Assembly: GCA_028283765.1 (NCBI GenBank)
Contig: JAPWJY010000008.1
Location: forward strand, 1,307,001-1,371,000
Direction: 5' to 3'
Origin: Parvibaculaceae bacterium
GTDB lineage: Bacteria > Pseudomonadota > Alphaproteobacteria > Parvibaculales > Parvibaculaceae
Length of the DNA stretch: 64,000 bases
Position numbers and translations under genes: made by a program. Numbering within the stretch: position 1 is the first letter of the stretch; each line of letters opens with the position of its first letter. Positions 15,798-24,585 of this stretch are shown one piece after another. The notes under the pieces were generated by a model. That model made no database searches and was not told the origin of the DNA. It worked only from the letters and a program-made list of their open reading frames with translations.

Positions 15798-18700
15798 GAC
15801 TGCCTCTCCAGCATCGCGCCCACGGCGTTGCGCCGGGGCCGCCACAGATCGCGGCGCAGCGCCTCGGCGAAGCGCGCGGCCATGGCGTCGCGGGCGCTGC
15901 GGTTGGCGCTGGCGAGGAAGCGCTCAACCTCTTCCTCGCCCAGCGTGGCGTCGAACAGCAGGTCGAACTGGGTGTCGAAGCGCTCGGGCAGGGTGGCGGC
16001 GAAGGCGAACAGCGCCTCGACCGTGCGCGCCACTTCCGCAGCCCCGCGATAGCCATGGGGTTTCAGCGCCTCGATCCAGTCCGGGTTGGCGGCCCGGCCT
16101 CTCACCACCCGTCGCACCTCTTCCGCCACGGTCCGGGCTTTCGGGTTTTCCGGGTTTGAGGTATCGGCATGATAGAGGGCGGGGCTTGAGCCCAGCACAT
16201 CCGCGGCGGCGGCAAAGCCGCCCTCGGCGGCGGCGAAATCGAGGCTCTCGAACAGATCGAGTTCGCGATGGTCCTGCTGGTGCACGAAGGCCTCGCTCGC
16301 CTTCACCCGGGCGGCGAAACCCGGTGCGTCGGTTACACCGTCGAGCCCCGCGCCATAGGCGCTGGCGGAGGCGTCTAGATAATCACGGCCCAGATCCTTT
16401 TTGTCGGTCCATGCGCCGCGCTCCACCCGCTCGGTGACGCCCGCGCCGAACTGGCCGGGGGCCGCGCCATAGATGCGGGCCGTCGCCCGGCGGAAGGCGT
16501 CGCCGTCAAGATCGCGGGCGGCGGCGAGCGGGTTCCAGTCCAGCGGCTCGTCGCGGCGGGCGAGCGTCCTCACGGCCTCGTCGAAGAGGGCGATCTGGGC
16601 CTCGAACGTGTCGCGGAACAGGCCCGAAATGCGCAGGGTCACATCGATGCGGGGGCGGTCGAGCTTCGCCAGTGAGGTGATCTCGATGCCGGTCACCCGG
16701 TTGGAGCCATGGTCCCACAAGGGCTCCACCCCCATCAGGATGAAGGCGAGCGCGAGGTCTTCGCCGCCAGTCCTCATGCTGGCGCTGCCCCACAGGTCGA
16801 TCATCAGCGCGCGCGGCCAGTCGCCATGATCCTGCATATGGCGGCGCAGAAGCTCGTCGGCGGCCTTGCGCGCCAGCCGCATGGCGGAGCGGGTCGGCAC
16901 CGCGCGCGGGTCGATGGAAAAGAGATTGCGCCCCGTCGGCAGAACATCGGGACGGCCCCGGGTCGGCGCACCGGAGGGGCCGGGCTCGATGAAGCGTCCG
17001 TCCAGCGCATCGAGCAGGGCGGCGGCCTCCATGGCGGCGCACCCGTCCAGCCGCGCGGCGAGTTCACCCGCCTCTATGGCGGGGCAGGCCCTGACGAGAT
17101 TGTCGAGCAGCATCGCCCGTCTCTCCGGCGACAGCGCCGCGCCGAAGACATGCAGGCCCTCGCGGATCTGGAGGTCCTTCACATCGCAGAGATAGGCGTC
17201 GAGCCGGGCCAGCGCATCGTCCTCGCCCATGTCCTGCGTCACGCCGCTTTCCGCCAGCAGGCCTTGCGAGGCGGCTTCATCGAGGATTTCACGGCGCAGG
17301 AGCTGCGTGCGGCGGCGGTCGAGCCCGTCGGCGGCGGCGAACTCGTCGACCAGCTTTTCAAGCTCGGCGGCGGCTCCGTGCATCCCGGCCGATTTCAGCG
17401 GCGGCGTCAGATGCCCGATCATGACCGCGCCGAGGCGGCGCTTGGCGGCGGCGGCTTCGCCCGGATTGTTGACGATGAAGGGATAGATCACCGGCAATCC
17501 CCGGGTCAGCAGGGCGGGCCAGCACAGGCCTGAAAGGGCGGCGGCCTTGCCCGGCAGCCATTCCAGCGTGCCGTGGGTGCCCAGATGAATGAGGGCGTGG
17601 ATATGTTGACGCGCCGTCAGCCACAGATAGAAGGCGAGATAGGCATGGCGCGGCGGCAGATCGGGATCATGATAGGAAGCCTTGCGGTCCAGCGCCGCGC
17701 CCCGGTCCGGCTGGATGGCGAGGATGATGTTGCCGCGCGTCAGATGGCGCTGGGTGAAGAACCCGTCCCGGATGGCGCTGTCGGCGTCCGCCTCGCCCCA
17801 TGCGTCGCGCACCTGCGTTTGCAGCGCCTCCGGCAGCGTCGCGAACAGCGCCCGGTAATCCTCAAGGCTCAGGAACGGCGAGGGTTCGGCCTCGCACAAG
17901 GCGCGCGCCAGATCGTCAGAAGAGGGGACAAGTCCGGTGTCATAATCCGCGCCCGCCAGCAGCTTCAGGATTTCATGCGTGCTCGTCACCGCATCGAGGC
18001 CGACCGCGTGGGCAGCCTGTCCCGCAGCGCCGGGATAATCGGAGAGCACCAGCGCCAGCTTGCGGGTTTCGGAGGCGGTGGCTGCAAGCCGCGTCCAGCC
18101 CGCGGCCTGCGCCGCGACGCGTGCAATGCCTTCCCTGTCCGGCTGATGGATCTGACGGGTGAACTGGAGAGCGGGGATTGTTTCCTCTCCGGTCTTGAAC
18201 GAGATGGCGGACGAAAGCAGCCGCCCGTCCAGTTCCGGCAGCACCACCTGCATGGCGAGGTCGCCGGGTGACAGGCCGCGCCTCGATTGCGACCAGGCCT
18301 CGCGCGAGGAACTGGCGTGGACAAGCTGGAGCACCGGCGCATTCGCGGCATCGAGCGGCGAGCCGCCATCGCCGAGCCGGGCGGAAAAGCCGGTCGCGTT
18401 CAACACCACGGCGGGCCGCCACAGGCCCATCATCCCGGCGACAAGCGCGGCGGATTGGGCTTCCTTGAGGCTGGTGACATAGAGCCCGCGCACATTGAGG
18501 CCTTCTGCATGAAGGGAGCGGGCGAGCGCGTCGAGCGGGGCCATGTCGCCCGCCAGCAGATAGGAGCGATAGAAGACGAGCGCCGCCGTCCGCGCGCCTT
18601 CATGGTCAGCCAGCCCGAAATCATGCAGACCGGCGGAGGGGATGGGCAGGGGCGCGCAGGCCTCATCAGGGCCCAGACCCGCCAGATGGGCGGCGAAGCG

Positions 18701-19162
18701 CAAGGCGATGGCGAGATTGGCGGGGCCGCCTTCCGAAATCAGCGCATCGAGCCGGTCATAGGCGTCCGCGCCGACGGTGGACATATCCCGCAACAGGGGA
18801 TCTTCCCGGCCATCGCCCGGCAGCAGCGCCAGCGCGATGCCGCGCGCGCGGGCGAGGCGCGCCAGTTCCTCCGCTCCATAGCGCCAGTAATCGAGCCCGC
18901 CCAGCAGGCGCACCACGACGCAGCGCGCGCCGGAAATCACCTTTTCCGTATAGAGATCGATGGAGAGGGGATGGCGCAGGCTCGCCAGCGTGGCGAGGCG
19001 CAGGGAGGGGAGGTTTATCCCCTCTTTCTGCCATGCCGCCGCCGCCGCGCCCAGATCGCTGTCGGAGAAGGACAGGAACACGAGGTCCGCAGCCGATTGC
19101 TCCAGATCGACGGCTTCGTCAATCTCGTCGAGCGAGCGGGTTTCGCGGAACAGCAGGTGCAT
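15794..19162 (-). CDS. cobN: Cobaltochelatase subunit CobN
   Basis: A 1122-residue large subunit of the ATP-dependent aerobic cobalt chelatase, which inserts cobalt into hydrogenobyrinate a,c-diamide with CobS and CobT. CobN/magnesium-chelatase-H features include LIHLGTHGTLEWLPGKAAAL, IYPFIVNNPGEAAAAKRR, DLWGSASMRTGGEDLALA, PLWDHGSNRVTGIEI and the late TDKKDLGRDYLDASASAYGAG. It is somewhat shorter than the roughly 1270-residue Pseudomonas protein, with the N-terminal part most reduced. The start overlaps the cobW stop (TGATG) and the end overlaps cobG by ATGA. The AAA+ partner subunits cobS and cobT are not in the window. Confidence 0.95.
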   Translation of the reverse strand: MHLLFRETRSLDEIDEAVDLEQSAADLVFLSFSDSDLGAAAAAWQKEGINLPSLRLATLASLRHPLSIDLYTEKVISGARCVVVRLLGGLDYWRYGAEELARLARARGIALALLPGDGREDPLLRDMSTVGADAYDRLDALISEGGPANLAIALRFAAHLAGLGPDEACAPLPIPSAGLHDFGLADHEGARTAALVFYRSYLLAGDMAPLDALARSLHAEGLNVRGLYVTSLKEAQSAALVAGMMGLWRPAVVLNATGFSARLGDGGSPLDAANAPVLQLVHASSSREAWSQSRRGLSPGDLAMQVVLPELDGRLLSSAISFKTGEETIPALQFTRQIHQPDREGIARVAAQAAGWTRLAATASETRKLALVLSDYPGAAGQAAHAVGLDAVTSTHEILKLLAGADYDTGLVPSSDDLARALCEAEPSPFLSLEDYRALFATLPEALQTQVRDAWGEADADSAIRDGFFTQRHLTRGNIILAIQPDRGAALDRKASYHDPDLPPRHAYLAFYLWLTARQHIHALIHLGTHGTLEWLPGKAAALSGLCWPALLTRGLPVIYPFIVNNPGEAAAAKRRLGAVMIGHLTPPLKSAGMHGAAAELEKLVDEFAAADGLDRRRTQLLRREILDEAASQGLLAESGVTQDMGEDDALARLDAYLCDVKDLQIREGLHVFGAALSPERRAMLLDNLVRACPAIEAGELAARLDGCAAMEAAALLDALDGRFIEPGPSGAPTRGRPDVLPTGRNLFSIDPRAVPTRSAMRLARKAADELLRRHMQDHGDWPRALMIDLWGSASMRTGGEDLALAFILMGVEPLWDHGSNRVTGIEITSLAKLDRPRIDVTLRISGLFRDTFEAQIALFDEAVRTLARRDEPLDWNPLAAARDLDGDAFRRATARIYGAAPGQFGAGVTERVERGAWTDKKDLGRDYLDASASAYGAGLDGVTDAPGFAARVKASEAFVHQQDHRELDLFESLDFAAAEGGFAAAADVLGSSPALYHADTSNPENPKARTVAEEVRRVVRGRAANPDWIEALKPHGYRGAAEVARTVEALFAFAATLPERFDTQFDLLFDATLGEEEVERFLASANRSARDAMAARFAEALRRDLWRPRRNAVGAMLERQS

Positions 19163-20259
19163 CAGGCATCCTGACTTTCTGGCTGACTTTCCGGCTGTTT
19201 TTCGGGGATAATTCTGCCCGAGACATTCTTTTCGACTGCCGCGCGATCAAGTCCGGTCTGGCCGATCACGACGAGATGACCGTCGCGGGCTTCGTCCGGG
19301 GCCCACGGACGGTCGTAATAATGGCGGAAGCGCGCGCCGACGCCCTGAATCATCAGCCGCATCGGCTTGCCTTCAATCGAGACATAGCCCTTCATCCGCA
19401 AAATGCCATGAGCCTCCGCCGCCTCGCGCAGGCGTTCGACGATGGCCTGCGGGCTTGAGGAGGCGGGCAGGGCGACGATGAAGCTCTCGAAATCATCGTG
19501 CTCGTGGGCGCCGTCCACCGCGTCATGGTGCGAGGGCCGGGCGGCGAGGTCGTCTTCCGCCGAGGCGGCGAGGCCCAGCAGCACATCCGGGGATATCTTG
19601 CCCTCATAGGCCGTCACGATCTTGACGGCGCGGGGAATGGCATTGGCGATTTCGGCCTTCAGCCGTTCGATTTCGGCGGGCTCCAGCAGATCGGTCTTGT
19701 TGAGGATCACGAGATCGGCGGCGCGGATCTGGTCTTCGTAGACTTCCGCCAGCGGATTGTCATGGTCGAGCGAGGGATCGAGCGCGCGCTGGCGGGCGAC
19801 TTCTTCAGGGTCATCGGCGAAACGGCCGGTGGCGATGGCGGGGCCGTCGACCACGGCGATCACCCCATCGACGGTCACGCGCGAGCGGATCGCGGGCCAG
19901 TCAAAGGCCTTGAGCAGGGGCTTGGGGAGGGCAAGGCCGGAGGTTTCGATCAATATATGCTCAGGCGGGTTGGGCCGGTTGATCAGCGCCTCGATGGTCG
20001 GCAGGAAATCGTCCGCCACGGTGCAGCACAGGCAGCCGTTGGAGAGTTCCACAATGTCGTCCTCGGTGCAGTTTTCATTGCCGCAGCCCTTGAGGATGTC
20101 CCCGTCGATGCCGAGCGTGCCGAATTCATTGACGATGATGGCAAGGCGGCGTCCGCCCGCATAGGCGATGATGTGGCGTACCAGCGTGGTTTTGCCCGCG
20201 CCCAGAAACCCGGTGATGATGGTGGCGGGGATTTTCGTGGTTACGGCGGGAAAGCTCAT
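19162..20259 (-). CDS. cobW: CobW-family metallochaperone GTPase
   Basis: A 365-residue G3E GTPase. CobW is thought to deliver cobalt to the cobaltochelatase. The P-loop TGFLGAGKTTLVRH lies near residue 16, the metal site GCLCCTV near residue 75, a Walker-B-like segment ILIETSGLA near 100 and NKTDLLE near 165; the C-terminal CobW domain contains a short HDAVDGAHEHDDFES histidine-rich stretch. It is the second gene of the riboswitch operon, overlapping DUF1636 by ATGA and leading into cobN, which supports cobalt loading as its job rather than zinc. Confidence 0.93.
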   Translation of the reverse strand: MSFPAVTTKIPATIITGFLGAGKTTLVRHIIAYAGGRRLAIIVNEFGTLGIDGDILKGCGNENCTEDDIVELSNGCLCCTVADDFLPTIEALINRPNPPEHILIETSGLALPKPLLKAFDWPAIRSRVTVDGVIAVVDGPAIATGRFADDPEEVARQRALDPSLDHDNPLAEVYEDQIRAADLVILNKTDLLEPAEIERLKAEIANAIPRAVKIVTAYEGKISPDVLLGLAASAEDDLAARPSHHDAVDGAHEHDDFESFIVALPASSSPQAIVERLREAAEAHGILRMKGYVSIEGKPMRLMIQGVGARFRHYYDRPWAPDEARDGHLVVIGQTGLDRAAVEKNVSGRIIPEKQPESQPESQDA

Positions 20260-20675
20260 TCTGCGGCATCCTTGAGTGAAACAGGGGCAGGAAAGCGGGC
20301 GATGATGGCCTGATGGAGCGATGCCGGCCGGCCCGAGCGCAGCACGACGCCGGTTGTCGAGGTCCGGTAGGCGGCGGCATAGGCCATGAGGTCATCGGCA
20401 TGGCCGGGGTCGAGGTCTCCGGCGAGATAGGCCCACTTGCCGGGCGCGGACAGCGAGGCGACGCAGCCCCGCTCGCAGGCGGCAAAGCAGACGGTGGGGA
20501 GAACATGGGCGGGCGCATCCTCGCCCATGGCGGCGGCGCGGTCCATCAACGCCTCGAACAACTGCTTGCCGGGCGTGGGCGCGCCATCGTCGGCCGGGGC
20601 ATTTTCGGCGCCGGCCTTGCGGCAGGTGATGCAGACGTGGAGGGTCGGGCGCGGCGCAGGACGTTCATCGCTCAT
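20256..20675 (-). CDS. DUF1636 family cysteine-rich protein
   Basis: A 139-residue protein with a thioredoxin-like ferredoxin look: Cys15 and Cys18 in HVCITCRK, then Cys63, Cys67 and Cys71 in VCFAACERGCVASL, a spacing suited to a 2Fe-2S cluster or another metal site. The start at 20675 was chosen because the open frame upstream is the riboswitch. It is the first gene of the B12-controlled operon and overlaps cobW by ATGA. DUF1636 genes often accompany cobW, so a role in cobalt handling or as an electron donor (for example to CobG) is a reasonable inference; its biochemistry is not known to me. Confidence 0.85.
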   Translation of the reverse strand: MSDERPAPRPTLHVCITCRKAGAENAPADDGAPTPGKQLFEALMDRAAAMGEDAPAHVLPTVCFAACERGCVASLSAPGKWAYLAGDLDPGHADDLMAYAAAYRTSTTGVVLRSGRPASLHQAIIARFPAPVSLKDAAE

Positions 20676-20729
20676 CGTGGTCGCATTCCCTGTAAAGCCG
20701 GAGCACCCCGCCCGGCATCGGTTCCTTCG

Positions 20730-20926
20730 CGTGACGGCAGGTCTCCTGGCTCGCGGATCGAACGCCGGACGACGCCTTCCCGGTTCCCGGGGCTTGCGCC
20801 CACCTGACCAGTGGCTGTCATCGACCGGCTTTCCGCCTACAGTTGCGGGGGCAGCCACGGCATGGGACCCGCCACTTGCGAGCCCGCACCGCATTCCCTA
20901 TTCACCTTCCCTTGGAAGGACCGTCA
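20730..20926 (-). ncRNA. Cobalamin riboswitch controlling DUF1636-cobW-cobN-cobGHIJ
   Basis: Read on the minus strand, the region contains the conserved core CCCCGCAACTGTAGGCGG, the segment GCCACTGG, and the B12 box GAGCCAGGAGACCTGCC (20736-20752), preceded by GGGAATGCGGTGCGGG. These are the hallmarks of the class I AdoCbl aptamer. The B12 box lies about 60 bases before the start codon at 20675, which suits occlusion of the ribosome site when cobalamin is bound. It should repress the whole corrin operon when the vitamin is plentiful. Confidence 0.96.
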
Positions 20927-20931
20927 TGAAT

Positions 20932-20960
20932 TGAGTATTACCTCGCAGGGGCCAAGTCAA
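20932..20960 (-). promoter_or_regulatory. Putative promoter of the riboswitch-led cob operon
   Basis: On the minus strand, TTGACT (20955-20960) is followed after 17 bp by TACTCA (20932-20937). It ends six bases before the riboswitch begins, which is where transcription must start. The -35 is close to consensus and the -10 is weak. Confidence 0.5.
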
Positions 20961-21020
20961 TGAAAGGGCCCGGGAAGGAACCGAGCCCATGAGATGTCCG
21001 ATTCGCCGGAAGGAAGCCCG

Positions 21021-21542
21021 ATGAGCCTGCCGCGACTGACCCTCGTGCTGGGCGGCGCGCGCTCGGGCAAGAGCCGCTTCGCCGAGGACATGCTGGCGGG
21101 GGAGCCGGCGCCATGGGTCTATGTCGCGACCGCGCAGGCCTTCGACAGCGAGATGGAAAGCCGGATCGGCGAGCACCGGGCGCGCCGCGGCCCGGACTGG
21201 CGGACGCTGGAAGCTCCTCTCGATCTGGCGGGAGCCTTGCGGCAGGCCCCCGGCGGCGCGCCGGTGCTGGTCGACTGCCTGACGATCTGGCTCACGAACC
21301 TGATGCTGGGCGAACATGACGCGGAAAAGGCTATAACCGCTTTCGAGGATGCGCTGGCGGCAAGGGCCGCCCCGGTTGTCCTCGTTTCCAACGAGGTCGG
21401 GCTTGGCATCGTGCCCGACAATGAACTCGCCCGGCGCTTCCGCGACGAGGCGGGCCGTCTCAACCAGCGCATGGCCCGGCAGGCCGATCGGGTGGTTTTC
21501 ATGGTTTCGGGCCTGCCCATGTATGTGAAGGGAGCGCCATGA
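21021..21542 (+). CDS. cobU: Adenosylcobinamide kinase / guanylyltransferase CobU (CobP)
   Basis: A 173-residue bifunctional enzyme that phosphorylates adenosylcobinamide and transfers GMP to give adenosylcobinamide-GDP. The P-loop LVLGGARSGKSRFAE is near the N-terminus; other marks are YVATAQAFDSEMESRI, HRARRGPDW, LVDCLTIWLTN and VSNEVGLGIVPDN. The start at 21021 follows GGAAGG; an ATG at 20994 is less well placed and would add nine residues. It heads cobU-cobO-cobQ (4-bp overlaps), divergent from the riboswitch operon. Confidence 0.94.
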   Translation: MSLPRLTLVLGGARSGKSRFAEDMLAGEPAPWVYVATAQAFDSEMESRIGEHRARRGPDWRTLEAPLDLAGALRQAPGGAPVLVDCLTIWLTNLMLGEHDAEKAITAFEDALAARAAPVVLVSNEVGLGIVPDNELARRFRDEAGRLNQRMARQADRVVFMVSGLPMYVKGAP

Positions 21543-22150
21543 CCGGCATCGACGAGGGTGAGCGCCACAAGGCCAGGATGGCGAAACGCAAGGCCGTGCA
21601 GGATGCGGAGGTTGCCTCCAAAAGCATCGAGAAAAAGGGCCTGCTGATCGTCAATACCGGCCCCGGCAAGGGCAAGTCGACAGCCGCTTTCGGCCTGCTG
21701 TTGCGCATGGCCGGCTATGGCCGCAAGACCGCCGTGGTCCAGTTCATCAAGGGCGCGTGGGCCACCGGCGAGCGCAAGGTGCTGGAGCAGTTTGGCGATC
21801 TGGTCCAGTGGCACACCATGGGCGAGGGCTTCACCTGGGAAACGCAGGACAAGGCCCGCGACGTGGCGGCGGCCGGGGCCGCATGGGAGGTCGCGAAAAA
21901 GCTGATGGCGCAGGAGGATCTGTCGCTGCTGGTGCTCGACGAGCTCAATATCGCGCTGCGCTACGATTATCTGCCGCTGGGTGAGGTGGTGGCGGCGCTG
22001 AAGGCCCGCAGGCCCGATCTGCACATCGTCGTCACCGGGCGCAACGCCAAGCCCGAACTGATCGAGGCGGCCGACCTCGTGACCGAAATGACATTGGTGA
22101 AACATCATTTCGCGGCAGGGGTGAAGGCGCAGGAAGGCATCGAGTTTTGA
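21539..22150 (+). CDS. cobO: Cob(I)yrinic acid a,c-diamide adenosyltransferase CobO
   Basis: A 203-residue ATP:corrinoid adenosyltransferase of the CobA/CobO/BtuR family, which attaches the 5'-deoxyadenosyl group to Co(I). The P-loop [15 protein letters not shown] starts near residue 38. [24 protein letters not shown] and [11 protein letters not shown] are conserved family segments. The N-terminal basic helix [11 protein letters not shown] is typical. It overlaps cobU and cobQ by four bases each. Confidence 0.96.
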   Translation: MTGIDEGERHKARMAKRKAVQDAEVASKSIEKKGLLIVNTGPGKGKSTAAFGLLLRMAGYGRKTAVVQFIKGAWATGERKVLEQFGDLVQWHTMGEGFTWETQDKARDVAAAGAAWEVAKKLMAQEDLSLLVLDELNIALRYDYLPLGEVVAALKARRPDLHIVVTGRNAKPELIEAADLVTEMTLVKHHFAAGVKAQEGIEF

Positions 22151-23604
22151 AGGCCATCATGTTTCAGGGCACGGGCTCGAACGTGGGCAAGTCGCTGATG
22201 GTGGCCGGGCTTGCCCGGGCGCTGACCCTGCGCGGGCTCGCCGTGCGCCCGTTCAAGCCGCAGAACATGTCGAACAATGCCGCCGTTACCATCGAAAAGG
22301 GCGAGATCGGCCGGGCGCAGGCGTTGCAGGCCCGCGCCGCCCGCGTCGCCCCCTCCATCCACATGAACCCGGTGCTGCTGAAGCCGCAGAGCGACGTGGG
22401 CGCGCAGATCATCGTGCAGGGGCGCATTCATGGCAGCGCGAAGGCGCGCGATTATCAGGCGCTGAAGCCCGGATTGATGGCGCATGTGCTCGACAGTTTC
22501 GCCCGAATGAAGCGGGACGCCGACATTGTGCTGGTGGAAGGGGCGGGGAGCGCGTCCGAAGTCAATCTGAGGGCCAACGACATCGCCAACATGGGTTTTG
22601 CCCGCGCCGCCGATGTGCCGGTGATCCTGATCGGCGACATCGACCGGGGCGGGGTGATCGCGAGCCTCGTCGGCACGAAAGCGGTGATAGACCCGGACGA
22701 CGCCGCCCTGATCGAGGGCTTCATCGTCAACAGGATGCGCGGCGACGCGACGCTGTTCGCGGACGGGATGCGATTCATCTCGGCGCGCACCGGCTGGCCC
22801 GCCATCGGGCTTGTCCCGCATTTCGACGAGGCGGCGCGGCTGCCCGCCGAGGACGCCTATGAACTGGCCGAGCGCAGCGTTAAAGGACGAAAAGACACCC
22901 GGATCAGGATTGCCGTGCCGATGCTGCCCTGGATCGCCAATTTCGACGATCTCGACCCGCTGGCCGCCGAGCCTGAGGTGGATCTGGTCATGGTCAAACG
23001 GGGCGAGCCCCTGCCAGTTTGCGATCTGGTCATTCTGGCGGGCTCGAAGGCCACCATCGCCGATCTGGCGGCGCTAGGGACGGCGGGCTGGGACATCGAT
23101 CTCAAGGCCCATTATCGCCGGGGCGGGCACATTCTCGGCATTTGCGGCGGTTACCAGATGCTGGGCGCGTCCATCGCCGATCCCGGCGGCATCGAGGGAG
23201 CGGCGGGCGAGGTCGAGGGGCTTGGCCTGCTCGACATGGCCACGGTGCTGACCGGGGACAAGTCGCTCACCGAAGTCACCGGCGTCAGCGTCGCCGATGA
23301 GGTGCCGGTGCGCGGCTATGAAATGCACGTCGGGCGCAGCGAGGGACCCGACTGCGCACGGCCCTTTCTGCGTTTCCAGAATGGCCGCCCTGACGGAGCC
23401 GTCTCGGCGGATGGCCGCGTCATGGGCACCTATCTGCATGGCCTGTTCATGGATGATCGCCAGCGTGGCGCGTGGCTTGCCCGGCTGGGGGGTGCGGCGG
23501 TCCCGCGCGATCATGAGGCGGAGATTGACGCCGTGCTGGACCGGCTTGCCGCTCATCTCGAAGCCCATGTCGATATAGAGGCGCTTCTCAGAATAGCGCG
23601 ATGA
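22147..23604 (+). CDS. cobQ: Cobyric acid synthase CobQ
   Basis: A 485-residue ATP- and glutamine-dependent amidotransferase that amidates the b, d, e and g side chains of adenosylcobyrinate diamide. The N-terminal domain has [17 protein letters not shown] and [37 protein letters not shown] and [10 protein letters not shown] follow. The C-terminal glutaminase domain has [12 protein letters not shown] and GTYLHGLF. Translation probably starts at the TTG at 22147 overlapping the cobO stop. Its last 17 bp overlap the convergent cobD. Confidence 0.96.
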   Translation: MKAIMFQGTGSNVGKSLMVAGLARALTLRGLAVRPFKPQNMSNNAAVTIEKGEIGRAQALQARAARVAPSIHMNPVLLKPQSDVGAQIIVQGRIHGSAKARDYQALKPGLMAHVLDSFARMKRDADIVLVEGAGSASEVNLRANDIANMGFARAADVPVILIGDIDRGGVIASLVGTKAVIDPDDAALIEGFIVNRMRGDATLFADGMRFISARTGWPAIGLVPHFDEAARLPAEDAYELAERSVKGRKDTRIRIAVPMLPWIANFDDLDPLAAEPEVDLVMVKRGEPLPVCDLVILAGSKATIADLAALGTAGWDIDLKAHYRRGGHILGICGGYQMLGASIADPGGIEGAAGEVEGLGLLDMATVLTGDKSLTEVTGVSVADEVPVRGYEMHVGRSEGPDCARPFLRFQNGRPDGAVSADGRVMGTYLHGLFMDDRQRGAWLARLGGAAVPRDHEAEIDAVLDRLAAHLEAHVDIEALLRIAR

Positions 23605-24567
23605 GCAGCGCCACCGCGCCAATCTGGAGCGCGCAGGCGCGCCGGTAGAGCGAGAGCGCCCGGCGGATGTCGTTCGCGGTGAGGCCCGCCCGCCCGTCGC
23701 CCTGCCAGTGATCGTTGACCGGCGTATTGCCATAGACGCGGGGGCCCGCGATGCGGATGCCGAGCGCGCCCGCCATCGCCGCTTCCGGCCAGCCCGCATT
23801 GGGCGAGCGGTGAAATCTGGCGTCCCGGCGCACGGCGCGGATCGCGGCTTTGGCGTCGGCGTCCGGGGTGAGGCAGGCGGCAAGGACGATCCAGAACGCG
23901 CTCAGGCGCGAGGCGGGCAGGTTGATCAGATCGTCCAGCCGCGCCGAGGCCCAGCCGAACGAGCCAGATAGCGCTCGTTCTTGTGGCCGATCATGCTGTC
24001 GGCGGTGTTGACCGCCTTGTAGAAGGCCATGCCGGGCAGGCCGGCCAGCACGCCCCAGAACACCGGTGCGGTAACGCCGTCCGAAAAATTCTCGGCCAGA
24101 CTCTCGATGGCGGCGCGCGCCACGCCCGCCTCGTCCAGCGCCTCGGGGTTGCGCCCGACGATCCGCGACACGGCGGCGCGGCCGCCCGTCAGCCCGCCCG
24201 ATTCAAGACCGGCGGCAACCGCCTCGACATGCGTCCACAGGCTGCGCTGGGCGATGAGGGAGGAGGCTGCAAGGCCCGTGATCAGCAGGGCCGGAAAGCG
24301 CGGCAGGAGGGCGAAAACCAGCGACTGCGCTGCCCAGGCCGTACCAACGCTGGCCATGATGAGAGCAAGGAGCGTCACCACGCCATTGAGCCTGCGGGTC
24401 CGCTCGGGCATGGTGGCCGCGTTGAGTCGGGCTTCGAGACGGCCGATCAGCGCGCCGATCCAGACCACCGGATGGCGGATACGCGCATAGAGCGCATCCG
24501 GGTAGCCGAAGGCGGCGTCGCACAGAAGCGCGATCAGGATGAGGGGGAGAAGTGGGGCGGTGGACAT
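23588..24567 (-). pseudogene. cobD: Adenosylcobinamide-phosphate synthase CobD/CbiB, frameshifted
   Basis: CobD/CbiB is the inner-membrane enzyme that joins an aminopropanol unit to adenosylcobyrate. The first frame (LIALLCDAAFGYPDALYARIRHPVVWIG; RSLWTHVEAVAAGLESG; ESLAENFSDGVTAPVFWG; NTADSMIGHKNERYLA) is intact to about residue 200. The frame then shifts at about 23957-23962. The other frame continues with FGWASARLDDLINLPASRL, HRSPNAGWPEAAMAGALG and IRRALSLYRRA to the stop at 23588. The span of 980 bp is one base short of 327 codons, so one net lost base (or two gained) accounts for it. The untreated frame ends at 23926. Confidence 0.87.
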
Positions 24568-24585
24568 GGCGGAGGTCTGGCTAGC

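Noticed and set aside
20676-20894. In-frame N-terminal extension of the DUF1636 gene
   Set aside because: The stretch is the cobalamin riboswitch, with the B12 box inside the supposed coding region.
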